From a virus, in IMG/VR virus record IMGVR_UViG_3300031240_000017, positions 1-43,899 of that record: a stretch of 43,899 nt of DNA; one strand, given 5' to 3'. Positions 1 through 8,032 of this stretch are shown here, one piece after another. Positions within the stretch are counted from its first letter, which is position 1. Each line of letters starts with the position of its first letter. The position numbers were made by a program, and so were the translations under genes. The notes under the pieces were generated by a model that searched no databases, had not been told where the DNA came from, and worked only from the letters and a program-made list of their open reading frames with translations.

Positions 1-2
1 CG

Positions 3-1283
3 TCTGTTGGTTCGATGGGCGTTACGTACAAAATTTTAGGCGAAGGCGACAAAGGCAAAATCATTGCAACGCCATGGAGAGCGAAATATTGCACTCCCAG
101 ATATGACAAGATGCAGAATTTGAAGTCTTTGCGGATTGCCTATCCGACCTGCGGTTATGAGTTTTTGGCTCGAGGCTGGGACAAAGACATTAAAGGCGAT
201 CCAATTATTGCAACCGGAAATTATTGGCGGATTGTCGATCAGACTAAAGAGTACGAACGTTCTTATACGCCAATTTTCGAAAGTATGTGGAAGCCGTCTG
301 ATGGCGATAGTCTTTTGCAATTCAATGAGAAGGAAGACGAGGTCAAACACAATCTCGGCATTGTTCAAGCGCATTGGTTCACCAATTCAACAACCGGCTC
401 ACTTCCAGACGGCGAATGCTTGTTTGGTGCCGCTCTTCCCATTTGCATAGATATTGACTTCACTTTATCTTCGCTTGGCCGGGCCATCAGATACAACGCC
501 TCGCCCCAGGTCGTCACAATTGGCGAAATGGTTGACGGCAATGGCGGAGCAGCCGAGGACGGCAAGCCCAAGGCTCGTTCACCACATATGATGCTGATGT
601 TTTACGCCGGCGAGAAAGACGCGGGCGGCGGAACCGTTAATGCTGGCGATGCCAAACTTCTTGAAATGACCGGGGAAGGCATCAAAATTGGTTTGGAGTA
701 TGTCCAGTTTCTACGGAAATTGGCCCAAGAATCAACTGCAGCGATCGTAAAAGATCCCGATCATGCCGGAACATTGATCACCGGGGCTGCCATGGATTCT
801 TTTGATGATAACTTCATCGACCTTATCCAAGATCTTCGCTGCTGCCTTGGCGATGACGGGACATTGCAACTCACTCGCCAAATGTGTCTTGTTGCAATTG
901 CAGCCAAACACCCAATCATGGCGGGCGTTAACGTCGAGGATATTGACGGTCTTAAATATCAATGGCCCAAAGTTCACGAGCTGACGCCTCAAGACCTACA
1001 ACAACTTGTCGCTTCTTTTGTTCAAGCAATTACCGGGCCGACTGCCAAGGGCGCCATGGGCGGCTTGGTTCAGTTACCGGGCTGGAAGCCTCTAATCGAT
1101 CCCGAGGACGCCCGTAATTACATCTACGACAATTGCGATTTTCCAGTTGAGTCGACTGACTATATAGAGGATGGGATTTTACCTGACGGCGAGAAGGATG
1201 ACGGCAAAACCGCCATAGACACGCCTGATGAGTCTGATGTTTTGCCACCAAATGAAAAATTGAAAAAAGGAGTTACAGGCTAA
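3..1283 (+). CDS. Portal protein, C-terminal part (5' end outside window)
   Basis: The reading frame is open to the left edge, so the gene starts upstream; the first ATG in the window (15) is probably internal. The visible 427 or so residues look like the core and C-terminal part of a phage portal, the dodecameric ring through which DNA enters the capsid and to which the tail attaches. Features: a segment around LGRAIRYNASPQ followed by a long helical stretch (GEGIKIGLEYVQFLRKLAQE), then an acidic, proline-rich tail ending in KKGVTG. The call rests on this helical pattern plus position just before a scaffold and a major capsid gene; no portal signature was matched formally. The stop overlaps the next start as TAATG, suggesting coupled translation. 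Confidence 0.6.
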   Translation, partial: SVGSMGVTYKILGEGDKGKIIATPWRAKYCTPRYDKMQNLKSLRIAYPTCGYEFLARGWDKDIKGDPIIATGNYWRIVDQTKEYERSYTPIFESMWKPSDGDSLLQFNEKEDEVKHNLGIVQAHWFTNSTTGSLPDGECLFGAALPICIDIDFTLSSLGRAIRYNASPQVVTIGEMVDGNGGAAEDGKPKARSPHMMLMFYAGEKDAGGGTVNAGDAKLLEMTGEGIKIGLEYVQFLRKLAQESTAAIVKDPDHAGTLITGAAMDSFDDNFIDLIQDLRCCLGDDGTLQLTRQMCLVAIAAKHPIMAGVNVEDIDGLKYQWPKVHELTPQDLQQLVASFVQAITGPTAKGAMGGLVQLPGWKPLIDPEDARNYIYDNCDFPVESTDYIEDGILPDGEKDDGKTAIDTPDESDVLPPNEKLKKGVTG

Positions 1284-1636
1284 TGGCTAATGGCGACAGT
1301 ATTTATTTAGTCAACGGTGTTGCGCCGACAACCTATAAAGGTTGGAAAGCGCTTGACGCATCGAGTGCAACCTCTGGCGATTCGGGCTGGCTTGATCCGT
1401 TGCCCTATTCGAAATTTTCGCTTGAAGTGACGGGAATCGCTGCCGGCGACAAAGTCAAACTCTGGGGCACGAATAAAGAATTTCCGCTGTCGAGTGATGC
1501 GGGCCAATTGATTGGCGCCGAATTGACAGCAAATGGATATACGCAATTCACCGGCTCTTATGCCAGATTGCGTGTTACACAGAGCGCTAATGCTGGCGGT
1601 GGTTCTGTCACTGCCGTTTTATTGGCGACAAAATAA
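1283..1636 (+). CDS. Small beta-rich structural protein, function unknown
   Basis: 117 residues; the start overlaps the portal stop by one base. The sequence is rich in Gly, Ser, Thr and alternating hydrophobic residues, with no signal peptide or membrane segment, as expected for a small all-beta virion protein such as a head decoration or spike protein. Its C-terminal strand pattern (YARLRVTQSANAGGGSVTAV) resembles that of the equally long 117-residue protein at 17433 (RWIRVKTTYSGSGTISV), so the two may share a fold. Lying between portal and scaffold it is probably a virion component. I do not recognise a named family. Confidence 0.5.
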   Translation: MANGDSIYLVNGVAPTTYKGWKALDASSATSGDSGWLDPLPYSKFSLEVTGIAAGDKVKLWGTNKEFPLSSDAGQLIGAELTANGYTQFTGSYARLRVTQSANAGGGSVTAVLLATK

Positions 1637-1653
1637 GGAGAATCAAACCAACC

Positions 1654-2325
1654 ATGTCAGACGAAACCCCTAAAAACGTCGAAGACCCCAAGCAAGAAGA
1701 TCCGTCCAAAAACCAAGATCCTCCAAAGAAGGAAGATAAATCCGCTGGCGACGACAAGCGAAAAGCTTGGAGTACGGACGATTATGAACATGAACTGTCG
1801 AAAGTTCGAGGCGAAGCAGCCGAAAAGAGAAAAGCTCTTAGCGACTTGCAAAAGAAACTCGATGCTCACGAAGAAGAAAAGAGCAAAGCTGAAACAGACC
1901 GACTGAAAGCTGAAGGCAAATTCAAAGAAGCTGCCGAGAAAGCCGAGAAGGATCTCCAAGACTACAAGAAGATAGCCGAACAACGCGCAATCAAAGCTGA
2001 AGCGAAAGCCGCGGCAATTGCTGCCGGCATGAATCCCAATGCGGCCAAGTTTCTTGATACGACAAATGTCAAATATGACGATGCCGGAGAGCTTTCCGGA
2101 ATCGAAGAAGCCATTGCTCAAATGAAGAAGGATCTGCCTGAAGTTTTCAAAAAGGAATCCGACACTTCCAAAGACGTAAAACCAACTGGCTCGGAGAAAG
2201 ATGATCCGCCTCCCGCCAAAAAGGGAACAACTCCAACCGCAATGGCAACTGACTCGAAAGGCAATTTCCTGATCTCCGACAAAGATCTCGATAAAGCGAT
2301 CAAGGAAATGGCCAAAAAAATATAG
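1654..2325 (+). CDS. Capsid scaffold-like protein
   Basis: 223 residues, highly charged. Residues 1-35 are a disordered, Lys/Asp/Pro-rich leader; about 40-125 are heptad-rich coiled coil dominated by Ala, Glu and Lys; the C-terminus is again charged and ends in a short helical segment (KDLDKAIKEMAKKI). This layout, with a position directly before the major capsid gene, is that of phage scaffold proteins (GP20/DUF4355-like), which direct procapsid assembly and bind capsid protein through a basic C-terminal helix. A ribosome site AAGGAG lies about a dozen bases before the ATG. A terminator follows. No protease motif is visible, so scaffold removal must depend on another gene or on simple exit. 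Confidence 0.7.
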   Translation: MSDETPKNVEDPKQEDPSKNQDPPKKEDKSAGDDKRKAWSTDDYEHELSKVRGEAAEKRKALSDLQKKLDAHEEEKSKAETDRLKAEGKFKEAAEKAEKDLQDYKKIAEQRAIKAEAKAAAIAAGMNPNAAKFLDTTNVKYDDAGELSGIEEAIAQMKKDLPEVFKKESDTSKDVKPTGSEKDDPPPAKKGTTPTAMATDSKGNFLISDKDLDKAIKEMAKKI

Positions 2326-2358
2326 TTGACAAAAGTCAAAGCAGCTATCAATGATTGT

Positions 2359-2390
2359 GGAGTAGGTCAGGCACCTACTCCAATCTTTTT
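2359..2390 (+). terminator. Rho-independent terminator between scaffold and capsid genes
   Basis: A perfect 9-bp stem, GGAGTAGGT (2359-2367) with ACCTACTCC (2373-2381), closes a five-base loop and is followed by AATCTTTTT. It lies 34 bases after the scaffold stop. Just upstream, 2326-2339 reads TTGAC-AAAA-GTCAA, a small inverted repeat that includes a TTGACA hexamer, but I see no good -10 box at the right distance. The terminator separates portal/scaffold transcripts from capsid transcripts and may set their ratio by partial read-through. Confidence 0.85.
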
Positions 2391-2497
2391 AGAGCCAGGC
2401 GCTCCGTGCGGGTTGTAACCGCAACGTAAATCTCTCAAAAACTAGTCCGGGCCAGGCGCCCTCAGTGTCACACAAGACTAAGAGGGGTTTCCTTATA

Positions 2498-3880
2498 ATG
2501 TCCGGCAATTTCCAAAATCTTCCAACAGCTCTGCAAGTAGTCATTCAACAAGGATGGCTTGAACGCAAAATTAGAGCCGCATTGCAAAACAAACTTGCAT
2601 ATCGCGCTCTCGTAGAAAAAGAAACTTTCCCAACTAGAATTGGCGAAGCTTTCAAAAGAACTCGCACAGCGATGTTGCCGGCTGTCGTTAAGAAGCTCGT
2701 TCCGTCGGATATGTCCAACGCAGCTTCTTTGACCAATGGACAAACCGCGCAAACCGCTCCTGGCTATGAACAATGGGACGTAACTCTTGAAGAGCACGGC
2801 ACTTTCCTTGGCTTGAACCGCAAGCAAGACAAGGTTTCTCTCGTCAATAACTACTTGAGAAATGCTGGCTTGCTGGCCAATCAATCAGCCAAGTCTCAAG
2901 AACACATGGCTCGCAATCCCTTGTTTGGCGCTTATCTGAGTGGAAACAGCTATGTTGTAACAGCATTGGGTGCAGGCACAAGCACGACCGCGCTCGTTAA
3001 TGACATTCGCGGCTTCGACACTGTTTTGATTGCAAACGGCACTCTGGCAGCTACAAGCGTTTCAAATCCTTTGACTTGTTATGCAACCAAGCCGGATAAC
3101 ACCGTTGTCACTCTTTCGGTGACGGGCGTTGTCGCAGAAGGTACAAATCACAGCTCTGCTTCTCAGCTCTCTTCGGACGGCGTTGAACAGGGCGGAATCT
3201 CCGGCACTTTGACTTTTGCTGATGCTGGCGGCACTTTGCCGGACGGTACAGTTATCAAAGCAATCCATGGTTCAACCATTTTGCGCCCGAAAGGCAAAAC
3301 TCGCACTTCAGCCTTGCTGGGCGGCGACATGCTGACTCTCTCATTGCTTTTGGATGCAAAGCTTGCACTGGAAAACAATGGCGTTTCCGGAGCAATTGAT
3401 TGCGTTCTTGATCCTTCTTCATTGCGTCAACTGTATGCCGATCCTGAATTCCAGAATCTTCACACTGGCGGCAGAGCTGATACTGAAATGAATACTGGCA
3501 TGATTTCAGCAATTCTCGGAATCAATTTCCGCACAACTACTGAAGCATTCCAGCAACCGGCATTCTCCGGAACCGGCGCTCACAACATTCCTGTTGCTGT
3601 CCGTAGACCAATTCTTGTCAGCGAAGGCTGCATTGTTGAATCGACTTTCGAAGCCGATACTGAACAGGAAGATCAAACCATCCATAACATCGTCACCGTT
3701 GACGGCGTTAATTTCATCGACAGACCATCCTTGGACGTTTTCGCTCAAAACGTCACACAGGCATGGGAATGGACCGGTTGTTACAGTGTTCCACAAGACC
3801 AATCGATGACAGCGGCGATTATGCCGACTGCATCCGGCGCCCGCTACAAGCGCGCTGTGGTTATCGAGCACGCAGGCTAA
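2498..3880 (+). CDS. Major capsid protein
   Basis: 460 residues from the ATG at 2498, which has AGAGGGG about ten bases upstream; an in-frame GTG at 2465 would add 11 residues but lacks a ribosome site. The N-terminal half (helical, then FKRTRTAMLPAVVKK, the EQWDVTLEEHGTFLGLNRKQ segment and LVNNYLRNAGLLA helices) fits capsid proteins of metagenomic myoviruses in which a phrase like GETQTFTR-LLPP precedes the EQW segment. Residues roughly 170-255 form a Thr/Ser/Val-rich stretch that looks like an inserted Ig-like beta domain. Size and position after scaffold support the call. The 107-base leader after the terminator contains a repeated GCCAGGCGC and a small GGTT-GT-AACC hairpin, possible control elements for this highly expressed gene. 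Confidence 0.75.
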   Translation: MSGNFQNLPTALQVVIQQGWLERKIRAALQNKLAYRALVEKETFPTRIGEAFKRTRTAMLPAVVKKLVPSDMSNAASLTNGQTAQTAPGYEQWDVTLEEHGTFLGLNRKQDKVSLVNNYLRNAGLLANQSAKSQEHMARNPLFGAYLSGNSYVVTALGAGTSTTALVNDIRGFDTVLIANGTLAATSVSNPLTCYATKPDNTVVTLSVTGVVAEGTNHSSASQLSSDGVEQGGISGTLTFADAGGTLPDGTVIKAIHGSTILRPKGKTRTSALLGGDMLTLSLLLDAKLALENNGVSGAIDCVLDPSSLRQLYADPEFQNLHTGGRADTEMNTGMISAILGINFRTTTEAFQQPAFSGTGAHNIPVAVRRPILVSEGCIVESTFEADTEQEDQTIHNIVTVDGVNFIDRPSLDVFAQNVTQAWEWTGCYSVPQDQSMTAAIMPTASGARYKRAVVIEHAG

Positions 3881-3900
3881 GCCTTTCGGCGAGGGGAGTG

Positions 3901-3922
3901 AGCGGACCCGAAAGGGTCCGCT
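3901..3922 (+). other. Strong stem-loop after the capsid gene
   Basis: Nine base pairs, AGCGGACCC (3901-3909) with GGGTCCGCT (3914-3922), close a GAAA tetraloop. It begins 21 bases after the capsid stop and is not followed by a T run, so it is more likely an mRNA 3'-end stabiliser or partial attenuator than a full terminator. The next gene has its own GGAG ribosome site at 3943-3946. Confidence 0.75.
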
Positions 3923-3957
3923 TACATAATTAAGAGTTTTCTGGAGAACAAAAAACA

Positions 3958-5133
3958 ATGTCGCTGAATCCTAATGCAAGACTTCTGCCTGCTTTGAACG
4001 CTTCAACTATGGTCAATGGGCAAGTCGTTCCACTTTCTCCTTCTGATCAACTTGCATCGGACGCGAGACTTTTGGCGACCGCGACAATAACCGTCGGGGG
4101 TTCAATTACGAACCTCGACAAATTGCGAGTAAGGATTAAATCAGGCGCTCTTGAGATTGATGTAACTGCCGCCATGACGGGCGGTGACACTACCACTACC
4201 GCAGCGGCCAAAGTTGCAGCCGCAATCAATGCAAATGCGACTTTGCGAGATCTTGGTTATGCAGCTTCTTCGGCTGCAGCTATCGTAACTTTGACCGGTT
4301 ATGGACCAATTCCAATGATTGTCGCTCTCGATTCATGGGCCGAGTCGGCTGGTTTGACTTTGACGTGCGGCGGGACGGTCACTTCCGGCGAAATGGAAAT
4401 CGTCAAATTCGTTTCTGATTTGCTTCCGCTTGGATACAAATATGTCAAGGTTCTTTCAGCTTCGACAACTACTGCGCGCGCAACCGCAATCAAAAACGCT
4501 ATTAATGCTGATGTTGATCTTGCCAATGCCGCCATTACTGCAACATCTTCTTCGGCTATTGTCACAATCGACTTGAGTGCAGTTGATTCTGACGTCACCG
4601 TGACTTCTTATGCATGGCAACCTTCGGCAACCGTTACTGTCGGCGGCACGCCTGCTGATGGCAATGCGCCTATTTTGGTTTTCACTGCAACTGGCTTGCC
4701 TGGTGGAGATACCACGATCAACTATACCGTTTCGGGATCACCGACGACAACTCAAGTCGCAACTGCCTTGGCGGGCGTCATTAACGCAAATTCTGAACTT
4801 ATTGCAGCAGGTATCACAGCCAGCCCATCAGGAGCTGTCGTGACCGTGACCTTGCCCGACAATATTGGCGGCATCGTTCTTTCCAGAACAAATGACACCA
4901 CGACTTACACTTTGAGCGCTGGTCCGACTGAAACTATTGTCAAAGCCGCCGAAGCAACTGAAACTATGACAATTTCACAGGTTTTCACGGGCGGAGGCGG
5001 CCCGATTCTGCCAACCGCAGATTTCCAATACATGTACAACGGACAACCCCTGTCTTTCAGAGCTGGCTTCCCCGCGGAAGTTACAAGTGACCTTTTGACA
5101 ATGCTTCTGAGGGACGCACAACAGATCTCTTAA
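3958..5133 (+). CDS. Virion protein with three copies of a sheath-like beta module
   Basis: 391 residues, low in charge and rich in Ala, Thr, Val and Ile. It contains three copies of a roughly 80-90 residue module: about residues 40-117, 140-215 and 222-313. Each has strands with GG turns, an Ala-rich helix of the form A-AINAN-L---G, then a strand like SGAVVTVTL. This pattern resembles the beta domain found in Mu-type tail sheath and related tail proteins. The C-terminus (DFQYMYNGQPLSFRAG, TSDLLTMLLRDAQQ) is distinct. Lying between the capsid protein and neck genes it could be a head decoration or fibre protein. The function is not established. Confidence 0.55.
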   Translation: MSLNPNARLLPALNASTMVNGQVVPLSPSDQLASDARLLATATITVGGSITNLDKLRVRIKSGALEIDVTAAMTGGDTTTTAAAKVAAAINANATLRDLGYAASSAAAIVTLTGYGPIPMIVALDSWAESAGLTLTCGGTVTSGEMEIVKFVSDLLPLGYKYVKVLSASTTTARATAIKNAINADVDLANAAITATSSSAIVTIDLSAVDSDVTVTSYAWQPSATVTVGGTPADGNAPILVFTATGLPGGDTTINYTVSGSPTTTQVATALAGVINANSELIAAGITASPSGAVVTVTLPDNIGGIVLSRTNDTTTYTLSAGPTETIVKAAEATETMTISQVFTGGGGPILPTADFQYMYNGQPLSFRAGFPAEVTSDLLTMLLRDAQQIS

Positions 5134-5148
5134 GGAGTTCATTCCAAA

Positions 5149-5472
5149 ATGGCAACCAATCCCCCCGCCGAAACAACAACCTCAACCAAAACAGCCGCTC
5201 AAGAAAAACTTGAAGAATTGAAGCGGAATGCAATTGCAAAAAACCAACCGGCCGCAGCCGACAAAATTGAAGCCTACAGAATTTCAGCAGATTGCAGAAC
5301 TGCTTTGCACGGTTCGATTGTTTCTTACAAGAAAGACGACATTGTTTCCGATCCTGGAATGATCGTTCAATTGAAAGCGCAAGGAATAGACATGCTTCCG
5401 ATTGAAGCGGCTTTCCATGAATGCCCAAATTGCAAATCCAGGTTCGCGGCGGCCACAGCAGAAAGGAAGTAA
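5149..5472 (+). CDS. Small neck-region protein with CPNC motif
   Basis: 107 residues. Residues 1-50 are Ala/Lys/Glu-rich and probably helical or disordered; the middle (ISADCRTALHGSIVSYKKDD) is mixed beta; near the C-terminus ECPNCKSRF gives a CxxC pair, which with the upstream Cys/His could bind a metal, though a full zinc site is not evident. GGAG lies before the ATG and the stop abuts the next ATG. Position between capsid and head-tail connector genes suggests a head or neck component. No family recognised. Confidence 0.5.
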   Translation: MATNPPAETTTSTKTAAQEKLEELKRNAIAKNQPAAADKIEAYRISADCRTALHGSIVSYKKDDIVSDPGMIVQLKAQGIDMLPIEAAFHECPNCKSRFAAATAERK

Positions 5473-6258
5473 ATGCTCACCGACATGGAACGAGTCGCAA
5501 TCAGAAGTCACCTCGGGTATCCGCCCGTTGGTGCTCCGCAGATTGCGCCGGGCCGCGTCGGGCGTTATTTGCTCACGAATATCGATCTTTCCGTTTATGA
5601 CGACTCTTTCAATGCTTTGGAGTTTCGTTTAAACCGTTTGCGTGCAGCAGAAGAAGTCCTTTTAACTGGCGCTGCATATGGGGCAATTTATTTCGGAAAC
5701 CTTCAGCCGTTCACGACAGCTGATTCAATCACGATAACGATTACTCAAGGGACGGCGATTGATAAGGAATTGACTTACACCGCCTTAAATGGCGAGAAGC
5801 TCATTCCGTTCATGACAAGGATTTCAACAGCAATCAATCAAGACGTTGATTTGACGGCCGCCGGCTTTACTGGCTCCTTCCCAAATGACGGCTCAATGAG
5901 TGAATTCGCGATCTTTGCTCCCGTGGAATTTGAAATTGCTATCACCACGACCGGCAATATGCTGGCTACTTTGAGCGGCTTTGGCAAGCTGCCGAATATG
6001 CACTTTGATTCTTGTTGCGATTCGGGCGAAGTCGTTTATGGACTGATCAATATCTGTGATGCTTTGGAAAATGCGATTGCAGGCTCATCTAAACAACTTG
6101 GCTTTGCCAGAACAGGCGATGTCTACTTTAATGGCCGTGTTTTGAGAGAAAGAGAAAAACTCTACCAAAGATATAGGAAGCGTTTGGCCGAATTTCTGAA
6201 AGTGCCATTCTTTGCAAGTAGCACGGGCGGCGGTGGGGCTGGAAGGTTTGTCTGCTAA
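5473..6258 (+). CDS. Head-tail connector (adaptor)-like protein
   Basis: 261 residues. The N-terminal helices (ERVAIRSHLGYPP and FNALEFRLNRLRAAEEVLL) and the C-terminal helix (LREREKLYQRYRKRLAEFL, then a Gly-rich end) resemble gp6-type adaptors that dock under the portal. Between them, roughly residues 82-175, sits a beta module with an AINQDVDLTAAGF helix that matches the modules of the protein at 3958 and so looks inserted into an adaptor core. The ATG follows the previous stop directly, and the stop overlaps the next ATG. Moderate confidence: assigned from helical ends and position. Confidence 0.5.
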   Translation: MLTDMERVAIRSHLGYPPVGAPQIAPGRVGRYLLTNIDLSVYDDSFNALEFRLNRLRAAEEVLLTGAAYGAIYFGNLQPFTTADSITITITQGTAIDKELTYTALNGEKLIPFMTRISTAINQDVDLTAAGFTGSFPNDGSMSEFAIFAPVEFEIAITTTGNMLATLSGFGKLPNMHFDSCCDSGEVVYGLINICDALENAIAGSSKQLGFARTGDVYFNGRVLREREKLYQRYRKRLAEFLKVPFFASSTGGGGAGRFVC

Positions 6259-7046
6259 TGTGCAATTCAATGGCGCGAGAGATACAAGCGCTCAGGAATT
6301 GCGCTAAAGGTCTGGAAGCCTCAATGAGTGGGGTTCCTTTTGACGTTTATCGCCTCAAATCGACGGTGAGCGGAGACTTCATCCAGGACGCAACCCGGAT
6401 CGCTCAAAACGTCATGATTTCCTATACGGTGAAAACCTCTAAGGATGTCGAAGGTTCGATGGAAGTCCCGAAATGGCAGGAGCTTGTTGTTTATGCAGTC
6501 ACAGGCAATTTTGCGCAATTTCATGTCGGTGACGTGTTTGTCTGCCGTGACACTGTTGCTGGGGATAACCATATACGGTTACCGGGTACGCGAGAACTTA
6601 ACGCATTTGCGCTGGCCTCGGACGCCTTTCTAAAACTGTCGCTCGGAGCTCGGATAAACACCCAAATTTCAATCAGTCGTCAGTCAAAGACAACCAATGA
6701 TGAAGGATTCTTTGATCCGACGGCTAAAAATTCCCAAGTTCTCAAAATCAACAACGGCCGCTGTCAGTTGATGCCTTCCGAATCGAAGCCGCACATAATA
6801 CCGGCCGGGCTTGTAGCTGCACGCGGAACCTATGGTGAAAGAGACTTTGACGGCGTTCCCGCAATGGAAAGGAAGTCTTCTTGGATTTGCTTCGTTCCGC
6901 CTTTGCCGGGATTGAAATTTAGAGAAGGCGATCGCATCCAAGGACAAGACGGAGCCCTTTATAAAGTTGTCGTCGCATATACGGAAGAGGTTGGCTTTAT
7001 TGGTTCTCAGTTGTTTTTAGAACGCGAAAACGCGCAACCCGGTTAA
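6258..7046 (+). CDS. Neck protein, head-tail stopper-like
   Basis: 262 residues. The start overlaps the preceding stop by one base; a second ATG at 6270 is possible. Largely beta with a C-terminal portion (FVPPLPGLKFREGDRIQGQD, then LYKVVVAYTEE) that reads like the small barrel of head-closure (stopper) proteins, where a DRI--QDG--YKV pattern is common. The gene lies between the adaptor-like and tail-terminator-like genes, which is the usual place for a stopper. I do not see catalytic motifs, a signal peptide or membrane segments. Function inferred mainly from order. Confidence 0.4.
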   Translation: MCNSMAREIQALRNCAKGLEASMSGVPFDVYRLKSTVSGDFIQDATRIAQNVMISYTVKTSKDVEGSMEVPKWQELVVYAVTGNFAQFHVGDVFVCRDTVAGDNHIRLPGTRELNAFALASDAFLKLSLGARINTQISISRQSKTTNDEGFFDPTAKNSQVLKINNGRCQLMPSESKPHIIPAGLVAARGTYGERDFDGVPAMERKSSWICFVPPLPGLKFREGDRIQGQDGALYKVVVAYTEEVGFIGSQLFLERENAQPG

Positions 7047-7051
7047 ACGAA

Positions 7052-7942
7052 ATGGCGACAGTAACTCAAATCATGCAAAAAGTTAAGGCCGTCATCGAGG
7101 CGGCTGTCGCTGATTTGTTGATTGACGGGAATCCGGCCGACATAACCGTCGGACTTGGCTGGCCGGATGTTGAAAGATTGCAAGATGTCGCCCGCGGCAA
7201 GATGTTGATCTCGGTCCATGAGCGCTTAACTGGAAAGGTTCCGCGCAGGTACTTGAACCAAACCCAGCAATTCACCCCGCTTCCTTGCGGAATCGCGGCT
7301 GTTTTGTCAAATGATGTAATCGGCCCGACTGGCTCAGAAACTTTGACTTTGTCATTCTCGGTCGGCTCAAGTGCCGTCAACCAATATGACGGCGTCGGAC
7401 TTGGCGCGGCATTTGGTTTTCTCGAGTCTGGCGCGACTGTGATTGCGAGCACCGGCAATTCTCTTCATGACGTTGCATCGGCGTTGGCAACAAACATTAA
7501 TGCGACCGATGTTTTGTCTGATTGGATTTCCGCCTCGGCAACTGGCGCTGTCGTTACTTTGACAAATCTCTTATCCGCGCCTTTGAAAATTGCCAAAGGC
7601 GTCGGGAACAGAACTATCAGAACGAAGGAAACCGGCAGAGAACAAGCCGATCTTCAAATAACGCTCTGGGCCGACTCACAAAAGTCGCGTTATTCCATTG
7701 GGGATATCATCCAACCTCTTTTGAACGACCTTGAAGATCAAGGAAGAGTCCAAATCAATGCCGGCGACCACGCAAACTTTGGCTATAACGGCTCAATGAA
7801 TAATGATGCCGACGTCCAAAAAAACACTTATCGAAGGGAATTTTTGCTTAGTGCTGAATATTCAGTTAGAAAAACAGACTTCGCATACCCTGTCTTGGCT
7901 CAAATTCACACTTATAACAATCCAAGAAATCCCGCGACTTAA
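7052..7942 (+). CDS. Tail terminator/completion-like protein with inserted module
   Basis: 296 residues. The N-terminal helix (VTQIMQKVKAVIEAAVADLL) and the last third (REQADLQITLWADSQKSRYS, then GDIIQPLLNDLE) fit proteins that cap the tail tube at the head end: such proteins carry a helix, a short sheet, and a GDIIQPLL-like helix. The middle, about residues 93-185, is a beta module with an ALATNINATDVLSD helix and SATGAVVTLTN strand, the same type as at 3958 and 5473. A 90-base non-coding gap follows, before the sheath gene. Call inferred from context and helical ends. Confidence 0.45.
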   Translation: MATVTQIMQKVKAVIEAAVADLLIDGNPADITVGLGWPDVERLQDVARGKMLISVHERLTGKVPRRYLNQTQQFTPLPCGIAAVLSNDVIGPTGSETLTLSFSVGSSAVNQYDGVGLGAAFGFLESGATVIASTGNSLHDVASALATNINATDVLSDWISASATGAVVTLTNLLSAPLKIAKGVGNRTIRTKETGREQADLQITLWADSQKSRYSIGDIIQPLLNDLEDQGRVQINAGDHANFGYNGSMNNDADVQKNTYRREFLLSAEYSVRKTDFAYPVLAQIHTYNNPRNPAT

Positions 7943-8032
7943 CTTGACGCGCCAAAACTTTGTTTTGCATCGCCCAAAATCTCCGCTTACGTTTGATATC
8001 GAGGGCAGAGATATCAGTTTGGAGATCCGCAA

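Noticed and set aside
2326-2355. Promoter for the capsid gene
   Set aside because: TTGACA is present but no convincing -10 at 16-18 bases; the terminator directly downstream would also stop such a transcript.
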